A program made the translations under genes and the position numbers. The notes beneath the pieces are model-generated. The model saw only the letters and a list, made by a program, of their open reading frames with translations. It searched no databases and had not been told where the DNA came from. This document shows, in pieces, positions 9,319 through 18,208 of a stretch of 64,000 bases of DNA (position 1 is its first letter; every line of letters starts with the position of its first letter). Origin of the DNA: Sporolactobacillus laevolacticus DSM 442 (GTDB taxonomy: Bacteria > Bacillota > Bacilli > Bacillales > Sporolactobacillaceae). The stretch spans positions 1-64,000 of the forward strand of contig NZ_AWTC01000009.1 of assembly GCF_000497245.1 (NCBI RefSeq). The letters run 5' to 3'.

Positions 9319-9599
9319 CGATTTCTGAGCAGGATATTGTAAACGCATTATGTCTTCATCTCGCAAGTAAGAAAGGGTTATCTCCAAATGAGATTCAGAT
9401 AGAATTGATGTTTGATGATGATTATGGGTTCTCCGCCGAAGCCTATTTAGGTGAACGGAAGCAAATCTTGATTGAAGCAAACATCATTGAAGCTATCCGC
9501 TTTTGGATTGAGACAGAAAAGGGCGCGGATCCCTATGCAGCCTCACTTCGGTTAGAATGTGATGATGAACAGGGCATAGTTGCTTATTATCAAAACTGA
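9306..9599 (+). CDS. DUF2653 protein (YxcD-like)
   Basis: 97-residue soluble acidic protein similar to B. subtilis YxcD. Conserved pieces are LSPNEIQIELMFDDDYGFSA near 24-43, the ILIEANIIEAIRFWIE helix near 54-70, and DPYAASLRLECDDEQGI near 76-92. Function is unknown. It overlaps the end of the upstream membrane gene, so the pair is likely co-translated. A bidirectional terminator follows. Confidence 0.88.
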   Translation: MEEITISEQDIVNALCLHLASKKGLSPNEIQIELMFDDDYGFSAEAYLGERKQILIEANIIEAIRFWIETEKGADPYAASLRLECDDEQGIVAYYQN

Positions 9600-9610
9600 C
9601 TATATACAGA

Positions 9611-9640
9611 AATCTCCCTTGGCATAAGCCGAAGGGAGAT
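9611..9640. terminator. bidirectional terminator
   Basis: AATCTCCCTT pairs with AAGGGAGATT around a short loop with T tracts on either side. It separates the DUF2653 gene from the convergent kinase gene. Confidence 0.85.
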
Positions 9641-9642
9641 TT

Positions 9643-10695
9643 TTATCTATGTGCTTTTGGGAAGATTAAATGAAAGGTTGTACCCTTGTTTTCCTCGCTT
9701 TCAACAGTAACCTTTCCTTTGTGGTTTTTAATGATGGTGTACGTGACCATCAGTCCTAGCCCCGTTCCAGTGGCTTTCGTAGTGAAGAAAGATTTTCCTA
9801 GGTTTTGAAAGGCCTGTTCAGGTATACCCTTGCCTGTATCACTAATTGTTACATGTTCTTCTTGATCGGCTGACCAGAGGTTTATAACAATATTTCCACC
9901 GGCGGGTATTGCCTCGAGAGCATTTTTAATTAGGTTGACAAATACTTGCTTTAGTTGTGTGCGGTCTCCAAAAGAAAGATGGTTCTCACCGTTCATGGAA
10001 ATTTTCATTTCAGTCTGCTGTTTTATTGCCTGCGTTTCGAATAAACTGATTGTTTCCTGTGCAATTTCCGACAGGTCAAGTTGAGTAAAATGTTCACGTT
10101 TCGGTTTGGTAAAGTAGAGAAGTTCATTGGTGATTTTCTCAATTTGTACAATTTCTCGCATGATAATTCGCATATAATCCATATTGACTTGTGAACTGTT
10201 TTCCATTAATTGCAGAAAACCTTTAATGGATGTGAGCGGATTTCTTATTTCATGAAGAATGCCTGCTGATAGTTCGCCGATAACCGAGAGTTTTTCTGAT
10301 TGTCTCATGCTCTCTTCAACGGCTTTGCGATCGCTAATGTCACGGATCGTAATCTGAACCATTTGTTGTTCATGATCCCAAAAAGGATGGCATGTGATTT
10401 CCGATGGGATTTTATTATTTTTACTTGACTGAATGGAGAGTGCGAAAGTTACAGTACTCATCTTGTTCGAACAGATCTCTTCCAGATGGCGGCGAAAAAT
10501 CGGCATATCCGATGGGTCAATAAAAAGACCAAGCGATAAACCGCAAAGAGGTGTGTTTTCATCAAAGGATAAAAGTTTGTTTGCAGCACGATTTGAATAT
10601 ACAATTTTTTCTCTATTTAGGATGATAATTGCGTCAAGTATCTGATCGATCATTCGCTTAAAATCAAATTCCGTTGATTTGCTATTGCCTGACAT
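9643..10695 (-). CDS. PAS-domain sensor histidine kinase, orphan
   Basis: 350 residues, soluble, no membrane segment. The PAS domain spans about residues 8-125 (DAIIILNREKIVYSN). A HisKA domain has the phospho-acceptor His in GILHEIRNPLTSIKGF near 145-160. HATPase_c carries N-box LIKNALEA, DTGKGIPE and GTGLGLMVTY. The architecture resembles the PAS-containing sporulation phosphorelay kinases of Bacillus (KinA/KinE type), and no response regulator gene is adjacent. That makes a phosphorelay role plausible but unproven. The start at 10695 has GGGAGG 7 nt upstream; an in-frame start at 10734 lacks one. Confidence 0.85.
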   Translation of the reverse strand: MSGNSKSTEFDFKRMIDQILDAIIILNREKIVYSNRAANKLLSFDENTPLCGLSLGLFIDPSDMPIFRRHLEEICSNKMSTVTFALSIQSSKNNKIPSEITCHPFWDHEQQMVQITIRDISDRKAVEESMRQSEKLSVIGELSAGILHEIRNPLTSIKGFLQLMENSSQVNMDYMRIIMREIVQIEKITNELLYFTKPKREHFTQLDLSEIAQETISLFETQAIKQQTEMKISMNGENHLSFGDRTQLKQVFVNLIKNALEAIPAGGNIVINLWSADQEEHVTISDTGKGIPEQAFQNLGKSFFTTKATGTGLGLMVTYTIIKNHKGKVTVESEENKGTTFHLIFPKAHR

Positions 10696-10805
10696 TTCCA
10701 AGCCTCCCAAGAAAATCATAGGTTGATCAAACACGTTTGTAAATATATATGTTGCAATTTATCTACTTATTTCATCTTTTTTGTTTAATTATCGGTATTT
10801 AAGAG

Positions 10806-10822
10806 ATTTTACGTCGTAAAAT
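10806..10822. repeat. 17-bp perfect inverted repeat upstream of the kinase gene
   Basis: ATTTTACG-T-CGTAAAAT, located between the divergent kinase gene and feo operon about 110 nt before the kinase start. It could be an operator; no regulator is suggested by the neighbourhood. Confidence 0.4.
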
Positions 10823-10875
10823 GTAGAAGATAATCAGCATGTCACTGACTGTCACGATAAATTCATAAATTTTTA

Positions 10876-10930
10876 TTGTTAATGATTGCTAGATCAACTA
10901 CAATTTAATTGAAAACAATTATCATTATCA
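10876..10930 (+). promoter_or_regulatory. feo promoter with Fur-box-like operator
   Basis: TTGTTA (10876-10881), 17-bp spacer, TACAAT (10899-10904). The expected transcription start falls in an A/T-rich element at 10911-10930 containing ACAATTATCATTATCA. This resembles the 7-1-7 Fur consensus (TGATAAT-N-ATTATCA), with the downstream half conserved and the upstream half degenerate. Overlap with the start would give iron-dependent repression of feo. Confidence 0.65.
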
Positions 10931-11050
10931 AATATGATGTTTTCTTTTCTTCAGAGAAAATACTTATCTTGCCCCATGAATCATAAAACGAGCAGTCTAT
11001 TCGATACGATAAAAGTGTTCGATTACATAAACAGTGAGGAGAGAACTTAA

Positions 11051-11350
11051 ATGGAGAATACAGATGCAGTAGTTCAAAACAATTCACATGTATCAGATTG
11101 CCATCGGCCTACTCAGGCATCATCGTGTAGTCAGCAACTTCCGTTAAGCATGGTCCACGCTGGTGAACGTGTTCGGGTGAAATGTGTTTGCGGTAAGGAT
11201 GAGACACGTCGTTTTCTGAGCAATTTAGGATTTGTTGAGAACGCGGAAATAGCTGTCATTACTGAGATGAATGGAAATGTCATAGTGAACATTAAAGGAA
11301 CAAGATTAGCAGTCAGTAAAGTCATGGCAAGGCGCGTTATGACCTTTTAA
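11051..11350 (+). CDS. feoA: FeoA-domain protein with N-terminal extension
   Basis: 99 residues. The C-terminal ~70 residues form an SH3-like FeoA domain (GERVRVKCVCGKDETRRFLSN at 37-57, then NLGFVENAEI and GTRLAVSKVMARRV), the small cytosolic partner of the FeoB ferrous iron permease. The first ~33 residues are polar and carry two Cys (SDCHRP, SSCSQQ), and the FeoA core has a further CVC pair; such extensions are not usual for FeoA. A GAGGAG site precedes the ATG. It heads feoA-feoA-feoB. Confidence 0.88.
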   Translation: MENTDAVVQNNSHVSDCHRPTQASSCSQQLPLSMVHAGERVRVKCVCGKDETRRFLSNLGFVENAEIAVITEMNGNVIVNIKGTRLAVSKVMARRVMTF

Positions 11351-11372
11351 TCGGATTAGAGGATGGTATAGG

Positions 11373-11603
11373 ATGAAAACACTTCGAGAAGTAAAGCCTG
11401 GGGAAACTGTTTTTGTTGGCCGCCTCAAGGGCGAGAGGGCTCTTAAACGAAGAATTATGGATATGGGCATCACAAAAGGTACGAAAATTTTTGTCCGTAA
11501 AATTGCGCCTCTTGGAGATCCAATAGAGATCACTGTGCGCGGATACGAGCTTTCTATCCGCAAGAGCGAAGCAGATAGTATTGAACTGATTGAAAAACCC
11601 TAA
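11373..11603 (+). CDS. feoA: FeoA, ferrous iron transport accessory protein
   Basis: 76-residue canonical FeoA: LREVKPGETVFVGRLKG at the start, RRIMDMGITKGTKI near 27-40, and GYELSIRKSEADSI near 58-71. FeoA binds or modulates FeoB at the membrane. It is the second FeoA-type gene in tandem; the two differ enough to suggest distinct roles rather than recent duplication. Spacing to feoB is under 40 nt. Confidence 0.93.
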   Translation: MKTLREVKPGETVFVGRLKGERALKRRIMDMGITKGTKIFVRKIAPLGDPIEITVRGYELSIRKSEADSIELIEKP

Positions 11604-11640
11604 TGAATTGTGACTCAATGCACTGGGAGGAGAGATGGAA

Positions 11641-13782
11641 ATGAAGTATAGGATTGCGCTAGTCGGGAATCCGAATTGCGGCAAGACGACAATGTTCAAT
11701 GCTTTGACAGGAAGCAGCCAATATGTCGGAAACTGGCCAGGCGTAACAGTTGAGAAAAAGGAAGGGAAGTTGAAAGGACATAAAGATATAATTATCACTG
11801 ATCTTCCAGGAATATATTCACTTTCTCCTTATACGCTTGAAGAAGTTGTCAGCCGTAATTATTTGATTAACGAGAGACCGGACGCCATTATTAATCTTGT
11901 CGACGGAACAAATCTGGAACGGAACCTTTACTTGACGACGCAGGTAGTGGAACTGGGAATTCCTGTTGTGATTGCTTTGAACATGATGGACATCGTGAAA
12001 AAGTCCGGAGATCGAATCAATGTGAGAAAGTTAGGTGCTCTGCTGGGCTGCGCAGTAGTTGAAACGTCCGCTGTTAAGGGAATCGGCTTAATGGAAGCAG
12101 CAGAAAAAGCGATTGAGCTGGCTCAAAGCAACAAAACAAGTGTGTTAAAGCACGAATTCAGCAAAGAGGTTGAAGTTCCACTTTTAAATATTACCAATCT
12201 CATAAAAGATCATGTAGCACAAGAACGTTTGCGTTGGTTTACTGTTAAATTCTTTGAACGCGATGAAAAGGTGTTAGCCGATTGTCGTCTGCCTCAGAAG
12301 ATTCAGGAGCGCCTGGAAAATATCATTGTTGGCATTGAGCAGGAATTTGAAGACGACAGTGAATCAATCATCACAAATGAACGGTATGATTACATTTCAC
12401 GTATTGTGAATGAGACGGTACATAAGAAGGAGAAAACAATGACGGCATCCGACAAAATTGATCGGTTTGTCACCAATCGTTATTTTTCACTTCCCATTTT
12501 CGCGGGCATCATATGGCTGGTATATTATATCTCCGTAACAACATTGGGAACGATGGTCACCGATTGGACAAATGATACTTTATTTGGCGGATGGATTACT
12601 GAAGGCGCGGCCTATCTATTATCAGCAATTGGCACGGCAGCTTGGCTTCAGAGCTTAATCGTGGATGGCATTATCGGTGGGGTGGGAACTGTTTTAGGCT
12701 TTGTTCCCCAAATGCTTATTCTCTTTTTCTTCCTTTCAATATTAGAGGACTCCGGCTACATGGCTAGGGTCGCTTTCATCATGGATCGGATATTCCGTCG
12801 CTTTGGATTATCCGGGAAATCGTTTATTCCAATTCTAATCAGTTCCGGATGCGGAGTACCAGGAATAATGGCAACACGTACCATTGAAAATGAAAAGGAT
12901 CGCAAGATGACGATCATGCTAACAACATTTATCCCGTGCGGGGCTAAGCTTACAATTATCACAATGATTGTTACAACGTTCTTCCCAAAGTCAACATGGA
13001 TTGCGCCGGCAATGTACTTCCTCGGCATCGCAATGATCGCTATTTCAGGAATTATTCTTAAAAAGACAAGGCTGTTTGCGGGTGATCCGGCACCTTTTGT
13101 AATGGAATTACCGGCATATCGCCTGCCATCTCTAAGAGGCGTGCTTATTCATATGTGGGAACGTGGAAAACACTTTGTTGTCAAAGCGGGAACGGTTATT
13201 TTTATCGCGTGCGGAATCATTTGGTTCCTCTCTTCTTTTGGATGGAACTTACGCATGGTTGATGATATCAATCAAAGCATGCTCGCTTCCGTTGGTCAAT
13301 TAATTAGCTGGTTCTTTGCACCACTAGGTTTTGGGACGTGGAAAGGCGCAGTAGCAACGATCAGTGCTCTGGTTGCCAAGGAAAATGCGATCGGAACTCT
13401 GGCAGTACTGAATGGCGTTTCTGATGGAGCGAATACTCAGGCATTAATTGCTGGTGTCGGTTCAATGTTTACCAGCGTCGGCGCACTCTCATTTATGTTA
13501 TTCAATCTCTTTAACCCGCCTTGTTTTGCAGCTATTGGCGCGACCAGCAGAGAAATGGGCGGCTTTAAATGGACGATGATTGCTCTCGGTTACCAGACCT
13601 TGCTCGGTTACAGCATCGCATTTGTTGTCTATCAATTAGGCAGTGTGTTCTTCCTTGGAAAAGGTTTTGGTCTCGGCCCCATTCTTGCAATTATTCTTAT
13701 TGCGGGCGTTATTTTCTTACTTGTTCGTCCTGCTCCAGGAGAACGGAAGGTATCACTCACTCACACAAGTGCTCGAGTGTAG
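11641..13782 (+). CDS. feoB: ferrous iron transport protein FeoB
   Basis: 713-residue Fe(II) permease. The N-terminal G-protein domain has G1 GNPNCGKT near 9, switch region VGNWPGVTVE near 30, G3 DLPGIYSLSP near 53 and G4 NMMD near 115. The helical GDI domain runs to about 270. The transmembrane Gate/core domain from about 280 includes the paired conserved Cys motifs (SSGCGVPGIMATRT near 400; IPCGAKL near 425) proposed to line the iron path. AGGAG lies 8 nt before ATG 11641; ATG 11635 is too close. The operon is predicted to be Fur-controlled. Confidence 0.97.
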   Translation: MKYRIALVGNPNCGKTTMFNALTGSSQYVGNWPGVTVEKKEGKLKGHKDIIITDLPGIYSLSPYTLEEVVSRNYLINERPDAIINLVDGTNLERNLYLTTQVVELGIPVVIALNMMDIVKKSGDRINVRKLGALLGCAVVETSAVKGIGLMEAAEKAIELAQSNKTSVLKHEFSKEVEVPLLNITNLIKDHVAQERLRWFTVKFFERDEKVLADCRLPQKIQERLENIIVGIEQEFEDDSESIITNERYDYISRIVNETVHKKEKTMTASDKIDRFVTNRYFSLPIFAGIIWLVYYISVTTLGTMVTDWTNDTLFGGWITEGAAYLLSAIGTAAWLQSLIVDGIIGGVGTVLGFVPQMLILFFFLSILEDSGYMARVAFIMDRIFRRFGLSGKSFIPILISSGCGVPGIMATRTIENEKDRKMTIMLTTFIPCGAKLTIITMIVTTFFPKSTWIAPAMYFLGIAMIAISGIILKKTRLFAGDPAPFVMELPAYRLPSLRGVLIHMWERGKHFVVKAGTVIFIACGIIWFLSSFGWNLRMVDDINQSMLASVGQLISWFFAPLGFGTWKGAVATISALVAKENAIGTLAVLNGVSDGANTQALIAGVGSMFTSVGALSFMLFNLFNPPCFAAIGATSREMGGFKWTMIALGYQTLLGYSIAFVVYQLGSVFFLGKGFGLGPILAIILIAGVIFLLVRPAPGERKVSLTHTSARV

Positions 13783-13868
13783 CGGAGCACTACATTTAAG
13801 TTGATCCATAGGAAATGCTCTCGATTCATGAACGATGAATTTATTCATGCTTATAAGGAGGTGCGCGT

Positions 13869-14096
13869 ATGAACTTACCCACAATACTTGTCTTACTTCT
13901 CTTAATCTCTCTATACGCGTTGGCAATCCGTTACGTCAGGAGAAATAAAAGTGCGTGCACAGATTGTGGTCTAAGCGGTGCATGTCCGATAAAAGATTTA
14001 CGAAAGAATGCCATGAATCGTCAGTGCGCAGTGGCGGTTGAAGCAAAACAAAAGCCTACATTGTCTGAACTTAAAATGATGATACGAAAAGAATAG
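13869..14096 (+). CDS. FeoB-associated Cys-rich membrane protein
   Basis: 75 residues: one N-terminal membrane helix (about 4-22) and a short cytosolic tail with the Cys cluster CTDCGLSGACPIK (30-42) and a later single Cys. This is the layout of the FeoB-associated Cys-rich membrane protein family found after feoB in Firmicutes, thought to replace FeoC. The Cys set may bind iron or a cluster. AAGGAGG upstream is a strong ribosome site. It follows feoB by 86 nt. Confidence 0.88.
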   Translation: MNLPTILVLLLLISLYALAIRYVRRNKSACTDCGLSGACPIKDLRKNAMNRQCAVAVEAKQKPTLSELKMMIRKE

Positions 14097-14123
14097 CGGA
14101 GTAAGAAGAAAGGATCTGTGAAC

Positions 14124-14543
14124 ATGGCGACAGTGTTTATTTGTGCAATCCTTATTATATTGAGTTTTCTGGCGCTTCGCAGCACGCGTAAAAGATTAAA
14201 ATCCGGATGCTGTGGTATCGATGAGAAAACTGTAAGAAAAATCAAAGTACATGATCGAAATCTAAATCACTATCCTTTTGAAACCGTCTTAGAAATTGAT
14301 GGGATGACCTGCAAAAATTGTGCCATACACATTGAAAATAAACTGAATTCTGTGCCGGGGGTGTATGCGAAAGTGAATCCGGATAAAAGAGAGGCGGTTG
14401 TGCATATGCAACAGAACCTGCTTGAAGACGTTCTATTTGATGCAGTTTCGGCAGCAGGCTACACCGTCATGAAAATCAGTGGCAAAAATCAGACTGCAGA
14501 GCGTATACCGCACAACAATTCAGTACAGTCTCACAAAGTATGA
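14124..14543 (+). CDS. membrane-anchored heavy-metal-associated (HMA) domain protein
   Basis: 139 residues: an N-terminal membrane helix (about 2-18), a basic linker with a GCCG motif near 32, then an HMA fold (about 53-118) with the metal-binding loop GMTCKNCAIHIE near 60-71. CxxC HMA domains usually carry Cu(I) or other soft metals. Here the gene sits last in a feo operon, next to another membrane-anchored Cys protein, so an iron-linked or redox role is possible. ATG 14124 is preferred (AAAGGA 9 nt upstream); GTG 14118 is an alternative. A short basic/polar tail follows the domain. Confidence 0.82.
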   Translation: MATVFICAILIILSFLALRSTRKRLKSGCCGIDEKTVRKIKVHDRNLNHYPFETVLEIDGMTCKNCAIHIENKLNSVPGVYAKVNPDKREAVVHMQQNLLEDVLFDAVSAAGYTVMKISGKNQTAERIPHNNSVQSHKV

Positions 14544-14891
14544 AGGCACTTATCGAATGAGTAGACGCGCTCTATAGCTCTGGTTCAGATCATTTGGATT
14601 GGTCAATAATGTGGAAAATAAAAAATGATAGCCTTTACATTTATGAAGAAAGGGTTTACAATATCAATGTTATGAGTTGTTAAATGCCCATCATAATACT
14701 TTGCACCTTGCATGGTTACCCAGTTATATTGATATGGATTAATAAAATCTTGGGTTAGCCGGATTGCCCATCACGGCTGTAAATGTGAACAACATTTGTT
14801 TGAGATTTTATTCGCTATCAAATCCATAATCGGTCTCCTGAGATTCGGGGGATCTTTTTTTAACACCTTCAGATAAAAATAATTAAAGGCA
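14544..14891. other. gene-free spacer after the feo operon
   Basis: No credible open frame on either strand. A weak hairpin plus T run at 14832-14861 (GGTCTCC with GGGGATC, two G-T pairs) may terminate feo transcription. Confidence 0.45.
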
Positions 14892-14920
14892 AAAAAAACA
14901 CTCCGTTGGAGTGTTTTTTT
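14892..14920. terminator. bidirectional terminator, feo / gpmA
   Basis: AAAAAAACACTCC-GTT-GGAGTGTTTTTTT, perfectly paired, with poly-T on both strands, just after the convergent gpmA stop. Confidence 0.9.
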
Positions 14921-14929
14921 ACAGCATCC

Positions 14930-15673
14930 TTATTTTGTTTCTGCTGAAGGAAGCACTTCTTTATCGCTTGGGCCGTCTGCAGTCAGATAGTAGCGATTGA
15001 GCGGCTTAAGATCGTCGTCCAATTCATAAACAAGCGGTGTGCCTGTAGGAATGTTCAAGCCAACGATGGTATCTGCATCGACATTGTCAAGGTGCTTAAC
15101 AAGGGCGCGAAGTGAGTTGCCGTGAGCGGCGATGATCACTTTTTTGCCTGCCTTGATTTGCGGTGCAATCTCGTTATTCCAGTAAACGAGTACGCGATCA
15201 ACTGTGTCCAGAAGATCTTCAGTTAATGGCTGTTCGGATTCTGGAAGATTCGCGTATCTTGGGTCGTTCAACTGAGCAACGAAGCGTTCGTCGTCTTTTT
15301 CAAGAGCCGGCGGCTTAATGTCAGCAGAACGTCTCCAGATATGTACCTGTTCAGCACCATATTTTTCAGCGGTTTTTGCTTTGTTCAGACCTTGAAGAGC
15401 ACCGTAGTGACGTTCATTCAGACGCCATGAGTGTTCAACAGGAATCCAGGTCAGGTTTAGGGCATGAAGAACATTCCAAAGTGTGTGGTTAGCTCTTGTA
15501 AGTACAGAAGTATAGGCTTGGTCGAAAGTAAAGCCGTTCTTCTTCAGGATTTCTCCAGCTTCTGTAGCTTCTGCTTCGCCTTGTTCCGTTAAGTCTACAT
15601 CAGTCCAGCCGGTAAACCGGTTTTCAAGGTTCCAAGCACTTTGACCGTGCCTAATCAATACGAGTTTGACCAT
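14930..15673 (-). CDS. gpmA: 2,3-bisphosphoglycerate-dependent phosphoglycerate mutase
   Basis: Interconverts 3- and 2-phosphoglycerate in glycolysis and gluconeogenesis. 247 residues, with the phospho-His in [18 protein letters not shown] (His about residue 9), the partner motif [14 protein letters not shown] near 84, and the second His in [10 protein letters not shown] near 183. Length and motifs match the dPGM family. Many Bacillales rely on the cofactor-independent GpmI; whether that exists elsewhere in this genome cannot be seen. GAGGAG lies about 12 nt before the ATG, a rather long spacing. Confidence 0.95.
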   Translation of the reverse strand: MVKLVLIRHGQSAWNLENRFTGWTDVDLTEQGEAEATEAGEILKKNGFTFDQAYTSVLTRANHTLWNVLHALNLTWIPVEHSWRLNERHYGALQGLNKAKTAEKYGAEQVHIWRRSADIKPPALEKDDERFVAQLNDPRYANLPESEQPLTEDLLDTVDRVLVYWNNEIAPQIKAGKKVIIAAHGNSLRALVKHLDNVDADTIVGLNIPTGTPLVYELDDDLKPLNRYYLTADGPSDKEVLPSAETK

Positions 15674-15931
15674 TAGTGTAAAACACTCCTCTCAAATTTG
15701 AAAACAAATCGATAGTCCCAATGTCTGCCCAATCAACATTTCTGGACGAAAAACATGTCACATTTTTCTGCTGATGAACATGCATTAAAAGTATCGACGT
15801 GATGAAGCCATTTTACTCAAATCACTTGCGTCAAGCGGCATAGAATGACGAAACAGTGATTTTCACATCAATTAATTATAGCATGGTTTTGTTTGTTTGA
15901 CATTTTCATCTTTTAAAACAATGTGAAAGTC

Positions 15932-15960
15932 TTGTTATAGATGAAGGCTCATATTATAAT
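15932..15960 (+). promoter_or_regulatory. sigma-A promoter of the ThrE-type exporter operon
   Basis: TTGTTA (15932-15937), 17-bp spacer, TATAAT (15955-15960), 37 nt before the ATG at 15997. Confidence 0.7.
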
Positions 15961-15996
15961 GAGCATACTCAAAAAAAGAGAGAGAAGTCGTGAAAA

Positions 15997-16782
15997 ATGA
16001 ATGGTTTCTTAAGCTCGTTTCAAACGAGAGGAAGCAGGGAAGGGTTTGTGCATGAAGTTGCGGCGGTTTGTGTTCTGACGGGGAAAATCTTACTTCAAAA
16101 CGGAGCGGAAACATTTCGAGTTGAAGATACGATGAACCGAATCGCGAAAAGCTACGCGGTGCACGACGCGCAGAGTTTTGTGACACCGACAGGCATCATT
16201 TTTTCCATTGAGGATCATGATGTGACGCAGCTGGTGCGGATTAACCAGAGAGGGACAAACTTACGTAAGGTGACGCAGGTTAACACTTTATCAAGAAGAG
16301 TTGCTTTAGGAGAAGTCTCCATTAAAGAATTGCATCGTCTGTTGCGCCAGATCGATCATTCTGAGGTAGCCTACTCAAATAGTCTGCAGATTTTGGCTGC
16401 TGCAATAGCGAGCAGCTGTTTTTTGCTGATGTTTCTCGGACAATTGCAGGATTTGCTGCCTGCTTTTCTTGCCGGAGGAGCGGGACAGGCGGGAATGATT
16501 TATTTCCACAAACTGGCAAAGGTAAAATTCTTTTCGGAATTTATGTCGTCGATCATCATCGGCCTGATTGCATTATTCAGTGTAAAACTAGGAATAGGTT
16601 TAGAGATGAATAAAATCATCATCGGTGCTGTGATGCCTCTTGTTCCTGGTGTTCCAATTACGAATGCAGTTCGCGATATTATGTCAGGTGACTTAGTAGC
16701 AGGACTCTCAAAAAGCGCAGAAGCGGGGCTCACTGCCTTTGCAATTGGTATTGGTGTAACCTCTGCCATTATGCTTGGTTGA
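15997..16782 (+). CDS. threonine/serine exporter family protein, ThrE N-terminal (YjjP-like) subunit
   Basis: 261 residues. A cytosolic N-terminal part (1-125) has the family motif LLQNGAETFRVEDTM near 31-45 and VTPTGIIFSIED near 61-72. Then come about five membrane helices from 128 onward, including VMPLVPGVPITNAVRD near 210. This matches PF06738, the first half of ThrE, which in many Firmicutes is split into two genes. The second half follows 12 nt downstream, so the pair should form one transporter. Substrate (Thr/Ser or small acids such as succinate) is unproven. Confidence 0.9.
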   Translation: MNGFLSSFQTRGSREGFVHEVAAVCVLTGKILLQNGAETFRVEDTMNRIAKSYAVHDAQSFVTPTGIIFSIEDHDVTQLVRINQRGTNLRKVTQVNTLSRRVALGEVSIKELHRLLRQIDHSEVAYSNSLQILAAAIASSCFLLMFLGQLQDLLPAFLAGGAGQAGMIYFHKLAKVKFFSEFMSSIIIGLIALFSVKLGIGLEMNKIIIGAVMPLVPGVPITNAVRDIMSGDLVAGLSKSAEAGLTAFAIGIGVTSAIMLG

Positions 16783-16794
16783 GGTGGATAAGGG

Positions 16795-17283
16795 ATGCAT
16801 CTATTCATTGTCATCACCATTCAGGCTGTCACTAGTTATTTGGCAACTTGCGCCTTTGGAATTATCTTTAATATACCGATGAAACCACTGTTGCATGGCG
16901 GTCTCATCGGTATGATTGCTTGGCTGATCTATTTTTTTCTGTTCCAATACAGTGGAAATGATTTTGCAGCTACTTTTGCAGCATCACTTGTCATCGCAAT
17001 CATGAGTCAGATTTTTGCAAGAGTATGCAAAAACCCAGTGATTTTGTACAGTGTTTCAGGGATCATTCCTCTTGTTCCTGGAGGATTAACTTATTCGGTT
17101 ATGAGTAGGGCAGTTGATAATCATTTCGATGTTGCTATTTATTTTGCAGAAAAGGCCTTTGTGCTTTCTGGGGCAATTGCAATGGGATTAATCTTTGCAG
17201 AAGTGCTTTATCAGATTTTCGAGAAAATGAAGCACAAATCATCAAGAAAAATCACAACCAACCTTTTCTTTTCAAAAAAGTGA
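16795..17283 (+). CDS. threonine/serine exporter family protein, ThrE C-terminal (YjjB-like) subunit
   Basis: 162 residues with about five membrane helices and the conserved SGIIPLVPGGLTYSVM segment near 88-103, matching the PF12821 (ThrE_2/YjjB) half. Translated right after the YjjP-like gene, with GAGGTGGATAAGGG before the ATG. The two halves together reproduce the ten-helix ThrE. Confidence 0.9.
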   Translation: MHLFIVITIQAVTSYLATCAFGIIFNIPMKPLLHGGLIGMIAWLIYFFLFQYSGNDFAATFAASLVIAIMSQIFARVCKNPVILYSVSGIIPLVPGGLTYSVMSRAVDNHFDVAIYFAEKAFVLSGAIAMGLIFAEVLYQIFEKMKHKSSRKITTNLFFSKK

Positions 17284-17400
17284 ATCATTTCTCATGATTT
17301 ACTGTAAAATCCGCCGCTGATTTGTTAGTATGTAGGCAAGTAAAACTATGCCGAATGTTCGAATATGTGTTGATTCGGCAATTTTAAGAGGTGAGCGGTT

Positions 17401-18099
17401 TTGAAAATGATCTGCTTTGGTGACAGTGTAACGCGAGGCATTACATTCGTACGAGGACGATTCAAGATTATTAGAGAAAATTATCCTGCACTATTGCAGC
17501 GTTTCCTTGGTGACGAGGATGAGGTCGTTAATAAAGGCGTTTTCAATGATAACTCCGATTTACTCGTAAAAAGATTAGATCGCGATGTTCTCGACCAGCA
17601 CCCCGATCTTGTTTTGATAAATATCGGAGGAAACGATTGTAATTTTCCTTGGGATCAAGTGGCAAAGCTTCCCGACTCAGAGCATATACCGATCGTACCT
17701 CTCGACCGTTATTTGGCAAATGTTTCGGAAATGATTCGTCGGATTTCTGCTTCAGGTGCTGTTCCTGTTATTTTGAGCCTGCTTCCACTTGATCCTGCGA
17801 GGTATTATCAATCACTGATGAAGCACTATAACCATTCCATCGGTCACTGGATCAGTATGTGCGGTGGGATTGAGCATTGGCATGGCATGTATAACCGCGC
17901 ATTGAAAGATCTCTGCAGCAGAACCGGCGCGTCATTGATCGATGTGCGATCAGCGTTTAAGAAAAAAGGAAATTTTAGTGAATTGATCAACGAGGACGGT
18001 CTGCATCCGACCGCGAAGGGTTATCAAGCGCTTGCCGAAATCGTGTTATCTTGCATACCCGATCTGAAAAAAACAGTTCAACAAATGCATACCGTATAA
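17401..18099 (+). CDS. SGNH/GDSL hydrolase family protein
   Basis: 232 residues. Block I GDSVT places the nucleophile Ser at about residue 8; GGND (near 76) provides the oxyanion Asn; DGLHP (near 199) carries the catalytic Asp and His. No signal peptide, so probably cytosolic esterase or lipase-like. The start is TTG at 17401 because AGAGGTGAG sits about 6 nt upstream; ATG at 17407 is in frame but distant. It stands alone and ends in an intrinsic terminator. Natural substrate unknown. Confidence 0.86.
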   Translation: MKMICFGDSVTRGITFVRGRFKIIRENYPALLQRFLGDEDEVVNKGVFNDNSDLLVKRLDRDVLDQHPDLVLINIGGNDCNFPWDQVAKLPDSEHIPIVPLDRYLANVSEMIRRISASGAVPVILSLLPLDPARYYQSLMKHYNHSIGHWISMCGGIEHWHGMYNRALKDLCSRTGASLIDVRSAFKKKGNFSELINEDGLHPTAKGYQALAEIVLSCIPDLKKTVQQMHTV

Positions 18100-18166
18100 T
18101 AAATAAAGCTTGAAAGCGCAGTGTGACCCAATTGTTGTTCTGTTCAATAATTATTAAACTGATGAA

Positions 18167-18208
18167 AATACCCCCATTGAGTAATCTATTCAAGGGGGTA
18201 TTATTTTT
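18167..18208 (+). terminator. intrinsic terminator after the SGNH hydrolase gene
   Basis: AATACCCCC pairs with GGGGGTATT around an 18-nt loop, followed by ATTTTTAATT. Confidence 0.8.
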
